From: Trichuris trichiura
Taxonomy: Eukaryota; Nematoda; Enoplea; Trichinellida; Trichuridae
DNA: 64,000 nucleotides
NCBI GenBank assembly: GCA_037903355.1
Contig: JBAJFE010000029.1
Location: 1,116,001 to 1,180,000 of the forward strand
Direction of reading: 5' to 3'
The translations under genes and the position numbers were made by a program. This document shows, piece after piece, positions 49,001-62,376 of this stretch (the stretch's first letter is position 1; each line of letters begins with the position of its first letter). Below the pieces are notes generated by a model. It did no database searches. It was not told the origin of the DNA and saw only the letters and a list, made by a program, of their open reading frames with translations.

Positions 49001-52000
49001 AGAATCATACGCACAACGGCAAAGAAACGATTTGCCAAGCAAACATTAAACTGCATGTTACAAGTCTTGTAGACAATGTAAGACGTTTGCTGATTCCATT
49101 TTTGAAATAGTTGCCGTTCATCAGTTTGCTTACTTGAAAAATCGTTAATTCCAGGCGCTTTTCCAGGAGCATCAAATTTTTCGTTTTCCAGTCTTTTCTC
49201 TTCGCGTTACTCTTTTTTCAAGATGGAATGTCAGACATTTCAGAATAGCATGTTCTCTTTCTGTCCAAAGTTTAACTTACGGATACTCATTTAATTGAGA
49301 AGGTCCACGCCGCATTTGCGTCATCACCAGCGAAAAAAATGATAAAGCCTATCACAGCGTATGTACTTGTCTCTGATGGAGACAAGTACGCTTGTTGTAA
49401 AATGTTTCTGGGAAGCCTTTGGAATTGATTGCGAGTGTCCTGATTTTGAGCAGTAACAAGAAAACCAAGTAAAGTATTGATATTTGAGAGACTAGCACTT
49501 CAGGACAAAAGACTTTCCATTTCTCGCCAAAAGCCTGAACGCCAGAATGAAACAAAAACATCTAGTCAATGCAAAACAAACGCAAAGCAATAAAAGCATC
49601 TTAACCCTTTTCATGAGCTCGATGTTCACTTAAAGTTATGCCGACTTTAACGCTGGCGTTAATCTCCATAACACTGGCGTCAAAATGGGCATATGCAAGC
49701 ACTTAGGCAAATTACTCACAGTTTTCATTTTTCTTCTCATCAGGCGCAGATGGTGGTGGTTTTTTCTTCACTAAACATTGCACACTTTTAAAGGATCGTT
49801 TGAAGAAAGTCAGTACGATATCTGCAAAAGCAATTTGATTTGTCTAAAAATTTAAAAAAATTTAAATTGCCTTTGCCATTTGCTGCACCTTCTCCTGTGT
49901 CAGTATTAAGAGAAGAAGAGCGTTCAGTAAGTTCGCGACGGAAAATCTGGAAATTAAAAATTGGTAAAAATGAAAAAGCTTTTAGTTAATGATAACCTCT
50001 TCAAGACTGCTTTCAGACAAACCGTACGCAACACATTGAAATTGGCTAAGGCGTTTATCTATTTCGAATACAAGTGGTCTCAGCTCCTCCAAGACCTTGC
50101 CGGGCAACATAAACTGAATTTCCTGTAGGGATTCTCTGACTACTTTTACGTTTGGCACGTAATTTATCACAAAGTTGACCAAGTTTCGGTTTGAATCAAC
50201 TGCACGCTGTTTTTGTGCACTGACCTCCACTGATCTTGTGAAGGTTAAGTTATAACCACACCGATAGTAATGTTTCAAAAAAATTGCAGAACCACAGCAC
50301 TTCAACTGGCCCTTAGCAATTATTGCAATTCTGTCACCAAGAATTTCTGCTTCATCAAAAAAATGGGTGGATAGTATAATAGTGCGGTCTGCAAAAGATT
50401 AGTGGACCACTTTATAATAGATGACGTTTAATTTGCGTACCTTGCTTGCACTTTAAAAGGAGGTCCCAAATCGCTCTTCTTGAGTAAGGGTCGACGCCGG
50501 CCGTAGGCTCATCAAGTATTACAATTTTTGCGCATCCAATGAACGCGATCGCAATTGACAGCTTACGTTTCATGCCTCCTAAAAGTAAAAATAGACAAAA
50601 AAATTCAATAAATCAACAAGGACAAACCAGATAAATTTGCTGCCAGCTCGTTTTTCTTGTTCATAAGTTTGGTGTCATAGAGGAGAGCATCTATTTCACG
50701 TTCTTTTATTTGTGGATCGACGCCTTTAATTGAACCATAGAATTGAAGATGTTCTTTCACGGTTAAGCTAAAACTCACACAAGGTAAGAAGACTATTTGT
50801 CATGATTTCATTTATATTAACCAACTATCGACACAGCTTTGCAAGTGGAATAGCCCCTGTTAACTAGTTCACGCATACTGCTTCCCCTAATGCGGAAACA
50901 ACATACAGTTCTACCAATTTTTATTGAAAGAAGAATAAAGAATTAGAGAAGCATTTAGGATTCTTCACTTAGCACACTATATCTGAAATCATACAATTGA
51001 AGAAATCGTTATTACAAAGAGCACACTCTCTCAAGCGTTAACACGACTTACAAAAATCTCTTAAGCATATTTGCGAACAAAGCGTCAACAGTTTTTGCAA
51101 AGACGCAGCCTTCACTCTTGCTGGCTTTCAACTATTTCCGTAAAAGGATTGAATTACTTAACAAACAAGGAAACCCAACATTACTTTAAATAACAAAATT
51201 AAAACATTTCACACAAGTCGTTTTGCACTGAGATACCCTAAATCGCTTCACGGTCCTTCCAGTCTGTACTCTTAGTCTTACCGAAAAACTCGCCATTACA
51301 GATTAGAACTTTGCATGCGTACGTACTTATCAAACAATATATTGTGTTGAGGGCAGAAGCCAAGAGATTGACGGACTGCAGCCATGTTTCCTGCAATGTC
51401 CTTCCCATATATAAATACTGTACCTTCAGTAGGTGGAATCAGCCCACAAATAATCGACCTAAAACTGAGAGCACGTATTACTGCACTCAGGTCAACAGAG
51501 CGCGTACATCATGGTTGTTTTCCCCGCACCGTTTGGGCCCAAGACGGCAGTAATTTGACCATCGTAAAAATCGACATTTAGATCATCCAGCGATGGCTTA
51601 TCACGCTTCTTCGCATTGCCATAAATTTTCGTCACACCTACCACACTAATCCCAACTGGTAAATTCACTTCTTCGTGATGTTCACTTTTTTTAGACACTC
51701 CTTTCAAATCTAAATTGGTATGGTAAGCATTTGGTCAAGAATTTTACATAGATACGCTCATAGTCTCTAGGACTTGTTCGTTCACCGAACCAATAAGACT
51801 TCTGGAACGGAAAATAAAATTTCTTCGGAACGCCATAATCACCTGCGCAGTGGAATAATGAACGAACCGCCAATGAGTGGCTGATTTAATCTACCTGGAA
51901 AAACGTTTTCCGCATACCACGTGAATACTGAATACATGATTCCATCTACCAAAAGCATCACGAGTATAACGTTAAATGTCAATCGTCCGTTCTGGACAAG

Positions 52001-55000
52001 AGGAAAGTCCATATTATTCCACTGAAGGCCAGTTTTTGCTTCTTCAAGACTGGCAATTACTGAGCAAGCCCATCCAAATGCAATCTGCGGATGCAAGCAC
52101 TGAAAAAATAAAGAAATTGCACAGAACGTTAGCTGTTTCACAAATCTGCACTGTCAAAACTAAAACACCTTTCTATTATTAATAAAATATTTATATTCTT
52201 TATATAGTTATATAAATATTAAAATGTTTACTTGTCAGTTCCTTTCATTTAACTTACGTTAATTCAGTTTTTGGTATTCCCTAACGTGAGCAAACTTTTT
52301 TCAAGTTCAATTATGATAACCACTGGCTACACAAACCCAAACAACTTATGAGTAAATCATCAGGTTAAATGTCCACTCCTCTAAAAAAGAGGCGGCATCG
52401 CTGTGCGGAAGACCCCGAATCTCAAAAAATTAAAAGCAAAAGGAGAAAGGAAAACCAGAGGTTCAGATTGGTAGACAATATCAAAAAACGGGCATAAGCT
52501 TGATCAGATTTCAGAGGATAGCAAGGGAGGGTCTTGAAAAGTATGGTCCAGAGAGTCACGAAAAATCAGACGCGACTAAACAACAATCCAAAAGCATTAT
52601 TTAATTGGAATATTTAATTACGTTTAAAACAAAATTACAGGTGTTATCTAAGAGATGATCCGTTTCTGACAAAAAGACTAAATATTCTTATTCTGTCACA
52701 CAATATCATCTAGAACCGCAAATTATAGTGAGCCACAAAAGCTTGAAAAGCCGCTTGTGTTACCACATTGAGCAGACATGTCAAACAGGCGCCCCGCGTG
52801 AAGAATATTGTAAAAAATGATTCAGTATTCAATGTCCTTGTTGGTGTTGTATACAAGTTTATCTCCATTTAAAATTGCATCCTTTTATTAAGCTGTTTCA
52901 TGATTTTGCTTTCATGAACATGGATAAACCATTTGCATGCACATTGCATTTCTAAGCTTAAGGAACAAAAATAATCTGCAAGAATTCTGATTAAACCAGT
53001 TCTATTAATCGTCTGCGTGGCCCTCATGACAACGTTAGTGAGACCAATGTGGCCCTCAGGGGATGTTCAATCTGACATGCCCAGCATAGAGTATTTTTCA
53101 CGATCGCTAAATAATCTATTGTAAACAGTCGCAATAAAGTCGGAAGCAGCAGAATTTGTTTTTAAAATCAAACTGATAAGCATTTAACACAAACGGCGTT
53201 GGCATAAACGAGCTCCTTCAAAACTATATTTGTTAAACAAATAAAGGTTTCCCAACGGATGCAGAAGTGATCACAGGGAAGGGAAAGCAAGACTGTTTAA
53301 TTGTACAGAAACTTTTGTTCGACCCAGCTTTCAGGGCCAGTCTTGTCCAGTCGCCAGCGTCTGACTGGATGGCCATTTACAAAGTCGCGGATAACGCGAC
53401 AAGTCAGTCCGTAAAAGCTTTGCTGAAGAATAGTTCCTGCATGTGAGTAGAAAACATGAACGCGAACGGCTGGAAGTTCCTGCAGTTCTACTGTCTCAAC
53501 TTCACCAAAAGCTGTTACTAAGATGTCAATACTCAGTGAACACCAAACTTTCGTCGCAGATCTTCATGACTTTCCCCTCTGAAAAACCGTGAAAGATCTG
53601 CGATGAAAACTATCCATCCCATTACGAAACATCGATTCTTCTAAAACGTCAATTTGTTAATAACAAAACAACAAAGCATATCTCGCTCTCTCTTTCCAAT
53701 TTTTTATTAAGTACCCGTTTTAAGTTAGACGTCAAATTCAAACTTTATATCGAAAAAGATACAGTTCCATGTTGACAAAGATTTGGCTGGGAATAGGATG
53801 CTGTAGACTTTCAGCTCAAGCATAGAAATAAAACCTCTTGTGCAAACGTTTTCCAGAAGCAACTTGGTTTTTCAGACAGACCTAATCAGACTTATATTCA
53901 TTTTCGGCAGAGGCAGCAAAACTCGCAATGTGACCAACAGCAAAGGTAATAATAATGAAAAAGATGAGCCTGAATACTAGCCAGACGAAATTATATGTAC
54001 GTTTACGTGATATGTATTTCCAAACAGCGCAATGAATTGCACTGTGTCATGTATCATAGAACAAGTAAAATAAGAAATATTTATAAGTACGCCATAATAT
54101 CTGAATAATGGAACTATTCCAAATTATATAAGAACTAATGCGCTTTAGGTTTATTAATTTCAATAGTCAGACCTACCGCAAGGAACTGCTCCGTGAAGGT
54201 AATGTCGTTTGTATACGGATTGATGGCTTCGTATGGCAAAAATAGAAGGAAGTATAACACTGCTCCCATTCCGGCAGCCAGATTTGCTTGCTTGAAAAAA
54301 ACCGAAAGCAGAAAAGTCTGAGGTATAATAGCAGATCCGTAGAGAATGAGAAGAAGTGAAAAGCAAAAAGAGTTTGAGTACTCTAAAATTTTTCCTTCCT
54401 GAAAACAATAAGACAAATACTAACGCCTCGTTGCGTCGCTGCACTTACTTTGACTATGATTGCAATGAACACTACGGAACAACAGAGCATTATCATGCTC
54501 TGAATGTACCAGGCTAACCAATGCGCGAAGCTTCTAAGCCCCATCATCTTCATGAATTCCTTGAGACGTAATTGCTTTTCGGTTACTACGTTTTTCATTA
54601 TCATGGCCACGCTGAACATCCACGATAAAACCACAAACGTTGGTATGGATTTTCCGATAGATCTTATAAATCTAAATTATAAAATAAGCTTGATATCTGG
54701 TCTGCTCGATAATGCACGCACAAATCTATTCTGTAGCAGTTTGAAGGAAACTGTTGCGCAAAGACTCCAACTTTTAAAGTACTGTTCGTTTGTAAAGATA
54801 TTATTATTCCGTCAACCAAATCTTGAAGGAAAGAGAAACCAAAATAAATATATTTCAGGTCAAGAAACGGTCGATCCCTTGGTTGCGGGCTCCACACACT
54901 AGAAGAAAAGCTATCAACTATAATGCCCTCGTTATTTCACTTGTGCACTTCGTGTTTGTACCTGTCAACAATTTGGCCTGTCTTGTCCACCAAATAATCG

Positions 55001-58000
55001 GCCATTCGTATTTTATACTCTAATGCTTTAGGTAAGGAAGTTGAAGAACTGTCGAGCTGCGTAAAAACTACACCGGAAAAGAACTGGAAGTACGCTGAGA
55101 GACAAGAGCCAGTTTCTTCAAGGCTTTTTTCGTCCTTGATTACGTGAAAACGAGACGGACGGAAGCACTAGAACACAAGAGAATAGAAGGGAAACAATAC
55201 TTTTCATAGACAATACATAAACTAAATTAAAACTTTGCAACAAAGATAACTTCAGTTCATCGTAGGATATGTTCTTCCAACTTTCAGTGATTAAAGATTC
55301 TGCTATTTTCCTGTAAAATTGACCGTCGGCCAAAACGGAAGAAATGTCCACTTTATCGTCCACGTTGACATACATATGAGCAAGTGTCTGGATAAAATGT
55401 GTGCATTAGATGAGAGCTTAATCGATAAAAAACTGTGAACTTTGCTGGCATTGTAAAGTTTGCTTTCTTCAAACGCAATGGGATAATTCGCCATGTTCTG
55501 GTACCAAGAGACAAATAAGGTTCTGAAGACTTCTATTTCATGCAATTTTCCATTTAGCTGAAGACAAGAAATATTCCAGCTCATTCTAGCAACAGCTGTA
55601 TACCTCTTCGACAATTGTTTTCACGACTGGACTTGAGGGGGATACCAAAATTACTCCGCGAAGCAGCGTATATAACTGAACAGCCAGTTCTCTAGGTAAT
55701 TGATAAGTCTGCAACCATTTCCAACAAGCTGTTTCTGCAAGAAAATTCAATGGTTTCCCGCAAGCACACGTGCAATTAAAATGTGGCATTTTTTACCTAT
55801 ACTTCCAAGAAAAAAACCACTGCATACTGTAGTTTCGCCCTCTTTTGTTGTATTTCCTTTGACGGAATCTTTGAAATGCTTTAGGTAAAGAGACTGCCTC
55901 TTCTCATCGATGTGCCTTGGATCGGTATGAACCATTTGCTCACGTAATTGTTCCAATTTCTTTTGGGCTTTAAATATTTCGTCAAGCCCTGAAAGGTTGC
56001 CTCAGTATTAGCTGAAGCAAATGAACAAAACCAGGGTTGCTAACGAGTACAGGTTTTTAAATAGTTTGCGCAAAATTTTGCCATCAGAAGGGTTCAGCTG
56101 TACTTTACATTTCATTCTGTTTAGGCACTCTACCTCATGGAAACAGAATATGGCAGCCACTCAATTATCTAATTCACTTAACAACTTGAAATTTTGCTTA
56201 GTTTTGGAAAAAACTTGTTAAACTTATCTACGATCTGATATTTGCTTAATCAGGGCATATTGTAAAGGCCAGTGGTAATTTTAATTATAAAACTAATATA
56301 GGGTATAGAAAAATACACAGTTTCCCGTTCCTACCGTGAGCAGAACGTTATCAGGTTATTTATTGGAGGGGCAGTATGAAACTCGCCAACGATAAAGAAA
56401 AAGAGTACGTCATGTCCACAACAAGGAAGTTTCTTTAGCGTTGGAAGCAATCCAGTGTTCACCACACATAGATTAGTATTTTCTAAGGTTGCCTATTCTT
56501 CTTTTTTACGGAGAAAAATGTTTACACCTGAATTTAAGGTAAATATTTAACATAACTGATGCATGAAAAGTAATTGATATTTTGAAACACATGTACCCAA
56601 AATAGTCTTTTCGTCACCAATTACTATCAGAAGACAATAAACTAGAATCTGATATCTGTTTCTTTAAGAAGACCCGTTCGAGATACTGCAATTATAAGAC
56701 AGCTGGCAGCTGATGCCGTACACTACGTTCAATATTAAGCACCCGCCGGGGAATATTTCTTTACAGAGAGATGACAAAAATGTGCATTAATGTTAATGAA
56801 GAAGAAAAGTAGTCATATGCTTAAAATTACTTTCAATGGCAGCTTCATTAGAACAAGATGAAAACAATTTTTGCTGGACGCGAAATATAAGAAGACCTAA
56901 AAATTACGGAAATCATGCTGTTCTATCTCGTCAATGGCCAGTAATCGTTAAGAAGGAAACAATGTTACAGAAGACCGTAACGAAACATCTGTTATTTAGC
57001 AGGAATGCGAAAAAGTCTATGTGGAGGTCTGGTTAGCTAACGACAACGAACGTCGATAAAGTTATTGAATTCGCATCGAAAGTAGACGAACAGCAAGAAG
57101 ATGATGAAGTCGGCTAAAAAGATACAGAAGCCAGACTGCTTTAGCAGACTAACAGGATTCAAACCTAAATGACTTCATAAGTGATTGAAACGTGAAACAG
57201 CTATAAAAGGCACGGTTGACATAAAAAACGTCTACAAGTTTTTCTTCAGAATAGGTGTAATTTTTCTCACATCGCCGAAACGAAGAACTGACAATAAGTC
57301 GTCGAAAACCCAGGCCTTTCTATGCGTACATTAAATTTCATTGTTTCATTAATACAAGCGTAAACCGTCTGTTCGCATTTCTTTATCAACAAAGGATAGA
57401 GTTTTTAAAGCTGACTTTGTTCTACCGTGAAGGTCCCGACAAGCTATTTAGGATCCGAAAGCTTTGCTGTTTTAAAAGAAACCATACAGCTCCTTAATGA
57501 GAAACAAGCGGTTTAGAGGGCCGTATGTACAATAAATACCTCAGTGGGCATATCGATATGACACTAAGCAATCAATTAATACGTCAACACTTTCAAGAAA
57601 AAATGCATATTAATAGACTGTTTCACGTTTTTATTAACTACCGCGCATTCGTTCAGTTATCACAAAAATTTCTTTCGCAGCATCGACAATTCTTAAGAGT
57701 ACTTTCGCACAATTACCACTCTGCCCACTGTTCAGTTACATCGAAATGAAAGTTGTGAAAGCTTAGCACTTGCGTTCATACACGCACCCATATGTGCGAT
57801 TTGCTGCCTACGACTTACGCGCCGAAGGCTGCTCATATTCATAAGTTAGATCAAGGCAATAATACCCTTGTAAATTAGACAAATTTAAAAAATAAGGACC
57901 AGGCACTACTTCCATTTCCAAACATCGCTGAACTGTGTACCAGCATTTCACTGCAAACAACATACTAATTTAACAAATGCAACTTAAAAAGATCAAACAT

Positions 58001-60002
58001 AATCTCTCAGCAGTGAATTTCAGAAGCAATCGATTAATTGAAAGTGCAGTTACTCACGCGACAATGGGCCACCACAAAATAGATTGCTCAAAATTCCAAG
58101 CTTTTCAATGACAGAGTTGGAGTTCTGAGAATTTGATGTATCATTTTTCAGGTGCTTAAACAATGGCGACAAAGTATCAGCTTTGCGGAAACGTTCCTGA
58201 AAGTAAGTATATACGTGGAAAAGAATTACGACAGTTCCCGATAACTTACTATTGGATCTCTGAGATTGCTTAAAGCAATAAGAAGTCCAAAAAGTTCTTC
58301 TGGTGACAAGCTGAAGCCTGTTAGGTATGTAAACACTGGTAGCAACTAAAAACAGTGATTTTACATTTCAATAACCGATGGCGGCTGGGACTTTTACTTC
58401 AAACGCCTACATAAACTACATGATTGGCTGAGGATAACTTAAACTTTCTCGGGAATAAAGACATAGGTCCCAAAGAAAAGCAATCCTCCTTAAAAATGGA
58501 TAATGCTCACGTACTGACAAGCCATAATAAGGCAATGAAAAAACAAAAAATTAACACTTAGATTGTTTATTATAGAGCAATTTCATTCAGTCAATGCTGT
58601 TGACCACATACTCACTTCTATAAAGTTTAGAGTTGTTTGAAGCACGTAGCTAGTAGAGCAAAGTGATTAAATTACGAACAGATTTCGATCAATGAATGCT
58701 AAATGGAAAAAATGCATTTTCGTTTATAGAACATTAAAAATCCTGTTACAAAAACAACTTGAATAGTGCGGAAAGATTCTGATTAATTACAAAAATTGTA
58801 GTAATGAGGTATGTCACTGGACATTAGTTTCAAATGGAATTACTGGAACCATGTTCCCTAAATAATCATCCAATATTCTGCTTTAAGCAACTGCATAATC
58901 TCCACTGTCTCCTTAACAGCACAGAGCTTGCAGTCGTCTGAAGACATTAATGAGACGCCGTATATTTGCTTTTCCTCAATATGAGCTAACTACAAAACGA
59001 GTAATGGTGGTAATAACTCAGTCACAAAGTATCATTAAGGCCGAATGGAAAATGATTCTGCGGACCTGAAAAGATCTATCAGCTGCATAAACTTTGTCCA
59101 CTGGAAAGTATTTGCACAGTAGCTCCTGTACACGCGGCGTTTCTGTGGCAGGAACAGACGAAGTGTTCACGTATAAAGAGATATTAGCGCAAAAAGCTTC
59201 GCGGAAACTGCTTTTCTAAAATTGGTTGATGAAGTAAGCCGTTTAGTCATCAGACAATATGTACCTCTATTTTTTTTCTAAGCGCATCAATCCAAAAACG
59301 ACGCGTCAGTGTGCAGCCCTGAACGCTTTCTGCTTCTACTTGGAACTCCTCTGCCCTGCTTGATACGTGAAAGAACTCCGTAATGCCAACAGGGGTATAC
59401 GGCGCATTTGTAGTCGTCATATTTAAAACGATGTCATTGATAATTCCCGCGTAGTGCAAAACGGTCTTGGCGTCTTGAACTACAGTCCCATTCTGAGCAC
59501 CTTGTCTGAAGCCAGCAATGAAATCGTTCAGTCTAAATGTAAAATTCCCAAACAAGAAAGAATTGGCCAGAAATCATTACGGAAGTTTCTTGCTTGCTGA
59601 TCCCAAATCCCAGTCAGGAACAGACTGGTTTAAACAGCCATTAGGGAGAGTGCAAAAGTACGTTTGTAGCATAGTAAAAAGCCCACTACTTGGCATCCCT
59701 TTGGGAGCATAAGTACCTAGATTAAACAAGTAGTAAGTACGAAAACAATTTAAACGTGTCACCAACTACTGATACTTACAGTGAGGACGAGACATGGCTA
59801 CATCTGTACGGCGTAACCAAAATAATATTAGGAAGAAGAGAAGTGGCCAAATTAGTTCAGCAATGAAAAGTCCCTTCAAATAGAATCAGTAATTCAACTA
59901 GAAGGGATCATAACAATTTACCTTTGCGCGACCTTTTACTTTGAAATTTTTCCACAGGAGCGTATAAAACTGAGAAAGAAAGGTATTCTTATTTGCATCC
60001 AT
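40038..60002 (-). CDS. ABC transporter subfamily A, full transporter (40 exons)
   Basis: I assembled 40 exons whose splice phases all agree. Total is 6588 nt, 2195 aa, close to vertebrate ABCA1 (about 2260). Order: short cytosolic N-terminus (start ATG 60000-60002, MDANKNTF), TM1, large extracellular domain 1, TMD1, NBD1, linker, TMD2 with extracellular domain 2, NBD2 and a C-terminal regulatory segment. ABCA proteins move lipids across membranes (many are exporters) or act in engulfment (nematode CED-7). The substrate cannot be read here. Exon 6 (end about 58906), the exon 17 donor and the exon 34 start are the least certain joints. Introns are mostly 40-100 nt, with large ones at 55989-58057, 52100-54176, 45942-47913 and 42179-43915 that hold transposon debris. 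Confidence 0.92.
40728..40890. repeat. Penelope-tail fragment with perfect hairpin
   Basis: In an ABCA intron (between exons 39 and 40). Contains the tail string atggatgagcaaattgtt-like (ctggatgagcaaattgttag) and a hairpin 40819-40889: arms of about 32 bp with one mismatch, loop AAGAGCA. Confidence 0.6.
41211..41268 (-). other. 58-nt GC-AG intron in NBD2
   Basis: Exon 38 ends AATAG and the intron begins GCAAGT, a perfect match to the GC-donor consensus AG|GCAAGT. It ends GTTTAG before TATGGAAG. Phase 2 on both sides restores SMEECEILC. No GT donor nearby keeps the frame. Confidence 0.75.
43491..43778. mobile_element. Penelope-derived mini element in ABCA intron
   Basis: 288-bp insert with a perfect 13-bp duplication TTCGTCGCATTTT (43478-43490 and 43779-43791). 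The right end, read in reverse, begins TTTGAACACAGGGTG, like the other family-1 ends. Arms CATCACTA(C/T)TTCATACGGTATG are inverted at both ends. The hammerhead-like core CTGACGACGGGAC...GTCCCGAAAGC is on the minus strand at about 43623-43660. Lies in the intron between ABCA exons 34 and 35. Confidence 0.8.
43916..49946 (-). other. ABCA linker, TMD2 and extracellular domain 2 (exons 23-34)
   Basis: Exons 49889-49946, 49720-49821, 48558-48793, 48456-48508, 48205-48315, 47914-48156, 45716-45941, 45502-45671, 44646-44823, 44481-44599, 44284-44434 and 43916-44229 (start tentative). Landmarks: [17 protein letters not shown] before TM7, [11 protein letters not shown] and NITEW in the loop, YRKKRFGGYS (joined across an intron), [35 protein letters not shown] and WDLLGKP. 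These follow ABCA1 in order. Confidence 0.88.
46686..46876. repeat. 190-bp near-perfect palindrome (Penelope tails) in ABCA intron
   Basis: GTAAGTAAACTTCAAAG at the left mirrors CTTTAAAGTTTACTTAC at the right. Between them are inverted copies of the Penelope tail (ccctaccaacggatggatgagc-type) and a central hairpin ACCGTACGTTTTGGAAC / GTTCCGAAACGTACGGT with loop TGCTCTT, the inverse of the loop at 40851. Confidence 0.7.
49997..51842 (-). other. ABCA nucleotide-binding domain 1 (exons 17-22)
   Basis: Exons 51756-51842, 51508-51709, 51327-51458, 50628-50767, 50441-50578 and 49997-50388. Walker A is [10 protein letters not shown]-loop FCPQHN, signature [10 protein letters not shown] (split by an intron after LS), Walker [11 protein letters not shown] and H-loop STHFFDEAE with the switch His codon at 50363-50365. 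All catalytic residues are present, so NBD1 should hydrolyse ATP. The regulatory tail LSESSLEEV ends exon 22. Confidence 0.9.
51895..54671 (-). other. ABCA transmembrane domain 1 (exons 14-16)
   Basis: Exons 54449-54671, 54177-54398 and 51895-52099. They contain [31 protein letters not shown] (the ABCA coupling-helix motif EKExRLKExMxxMGL), [33 protein letters not shown] and WYAENVFPG, all collinear with ABCA1/ABCA4. The 2-kb intron 52100-54176 has no exon that I can find. It contains a decayed hammerhead-like remnant at about 53330-53370. Confidence 0.85.
54722..60002 (-). other. ABCA N-terminus, first helix, extracellular domain 1 (exons 1-13)
   Basis: Exon coordinates: 59922-60002, 59780-59873, 59581-59716, 59265-59532, 59066-59215, 58906-58989 (end tentative), 58250-58345, 58058-58196, 55797-55988, 55604-55734, 55441-55557, 55251-55387, 54722-54898. 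[13 protein letters not shown] and [16 protein letters not shown] form the cytosolic start and TM1. KGMPSSGL matches the ABCA AMPSAG motif, NLFCGGPLS the conserved [18 protein letters not shown] the ABCA ILYTPDTP region, and [10 protein letters not shown]...[10 protein letters not shown] the segment before TM2. Several cysteines and N-glycosylation sequons fit an extracellular loop. Confidence 0.85.
55989..58057 (-). other. Large ABCA intron 8, nothing recognised
   Basis: No exon joins in phase here (C|GG across exons 8 and 9 makes Arg directly). Short open frames on both strands lack family similarity. Confidence 0.5.
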
Positions 60003-62376
60003 CCGTTTTATTTTCTCGCCAACGGTTATAATGGCGTACTGCACTGCGCGGTCTTAAGACCTTAGCTGAAGACTACAAACTTGTATTGTTTCAAGAAATT
60101 TTACTTGACATTAAAGCGAAATGAATGCTTAAACGCAGTTAACGGTTTCACGTATACTGTGCAGCTACTCATTCCACTGGCTATTAAAAATAAAGTCAAT
60201 TTTCGCAAAAATGGGCATTTAACGGCTACATTTTTGAAAAGCAGAAGTGCAGTCAAAAGCACTGCTCAAATAAAAAATGCGCTATACATGAACTTCGCGA
60301 AAAAGCAATCTCGATTAAGCACAGAAGAACAAGGCAAATAACCAACTCACGATTTGTTAATCTTTTTGGAACGCTCAGAATTGCTGCTCGAGCTAAAGGA
60401 AGAAATTTTAAGGATGAAGAGACTCTGGTGGCTCCGATTGATGAAAACTCACAGACAGGCTAAAATAGTAAGGAGCGCTGTGAGACGAAATCTAAAGTTT
60501 CTACTTAGGAGTTTAAAGCTGTTCTAAAGCGTCTCCCAGAATGCGAAGGATTTTTTAAACCATGCACAAACCTTCACGTCTGGTTTTGCAGTAATGACCT
60601 GTTCGTTAAAAAAACGTGGGCAAACGAAGTGGCTTTCAAGAACAGTACACTTCCTGTGCCTTCGGCGGGTGCGTAGATGCCTGCTGAAAGGAGTAAAAAT
60701 GGGTCCCTCTAAAACCGGCAATTTGCAATATAATCAGCGTTATACCTAAACTGTTATTCACATGCAGACTGTCTATACCAACCTTTTGTAAAGGTCAAAC
60801 CAGCCATATCTATTTTTAGAGCTCTGAGCGTGCCATCATCTCTTTTGCAGATCAGCCGATGGAAGATGGCTGGTAAAGGCTCGGAATGAAGAGTTAAAGA
60901 CAGTCTAGACTAGTTGCTCCTCGCTCTCCTCCTTTTTTCTTCCATTTCTGGGTGGCAGAGAACAATAGTGAGCGAGTGAGTTATTGAGAAAAAGAGAGGG
61001 AGAGAAGGGAAGGAGGGACGAGAAGTCTCGACCATCTGTTATCTCTCTTTTCTGGTCTTTCTGCTACCATTTTTTCGCTCAAATTCTTTCCCAGTCTGTT
61101 GTATTCCTTCCCAGCCTGAACGGTGTTTAGCAGTCTCCCTTACCTTTGAAAACCATTGATCTATACCGAACACTTGTACAAGCGATTTATTGAAACTTTT
61201 ATTAGAGGGTATAGTTAAGAATGAGTCAGTACGATACGCCGCATTATATTTCAGAAAGCTGAAAACGCTGAAGGCACTTTGCCCAAAATTTTGACAGCAA
61301 AACTAATAAATTCTAGCAATGAAGAACACGCGAACATCGAAACAGCAATTCCAATTAGAAATAAAGATGAACAGTAATAAGATTTACTATCACTTACATT
61401 TTCAAGACACCGAACGAAGTTAAAATGCTTGCGCGCTAGAAATGGCGTTAACATTAAATCACCGCAGCAAAAAAATTACTGCTTAACTTTTTTGTCACTG
61501 TTGCTGAATGGGTTCCCTGATGATTCAGACACGACGCGTTGAAAGCGTGTGCCCACGCTATCCTTCATCAACGCGTTGTATCTCTGCAGGCGCACGCTAG
61601 TCCCCCTTCGACATTTGCATTTCTTCTTCCACCCGCGCTCGTCTAGTACAGTCGGCAGTTACCAGGCCTTCCTTCGGTTCCAAATAAAGCATCGCTTATT
61701 CCTCGACTCAGTCCGATCTCTCTCTCTCAGCGCGTGGTAGTCACTTTGTTGCCCAACCTTAGACCTAGCGCATTTTCGACCGGCAACAATCACTGTATTG
61801 CTAAACTTTAGTCATCCTACATTTGGCAATTGGTTAGATTAACTGTGGCCATTCTTTCAAGCTGTGGTTATTCCTCTATTACCCTTTGTGCCACTTCAAA
61901 CAGAAAGCATTTATGGCCCTTATTCAGCGAAGACATGCACAAGAATCAGTCAATATTAATATAACCGGACCAACAAGTCTTCTAACACTGATGTGTATTT
62001 GGTTTAGCTGCAAAATATCATACGATTTAAATTAAAATGCTATTTTCAGAGATCAGTGTGACATGGAATTAAACGGTTTGATAGATGTCAGGTTATAGAA
62101 TTCCATACGTGCAATGCTCACAAAAGCAGCTTTCGAAGGTGTAGCAAATAAAGTAACGCTAAATAAATAAAAACGGCGACGTCAAGGAAATGCACAGTAA
62201 GCATTGAACAGATTGGAAGACTCCAAATTCAGCACTTATGGTGTAGGTCAGAGTTACCATCACAATTAACAATTTGTTCACAAGATCACATGCTATTAGC
62301 CTACGAGAAAAAGAGGTAGATAAGACCAAACCCTGTTTAAACCGGGCATACCCTTTCCACAATGCCGTCCATCAAA
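60003..62376. other. Intergenic region upstream of ABCA, no gene seen
   Basis: Holds the ABCA promoter region. A purine/pyrimidine-rich stretch lies at about 60920-61060 (ctctcctccttttttctt, gagagggagagaaggg). No TATA box stands out near 60002, and short frames here are unconvincing. Confidence 0.45.

Noticed and set aside
49352..49561. Hydrophobic minus-strand frame inside the ABCA gene
   Set aside because: It lies in the intron between exons 24 and 25. Joining it in phase hits a stop, whereas skipping it gives a perfect phase match.
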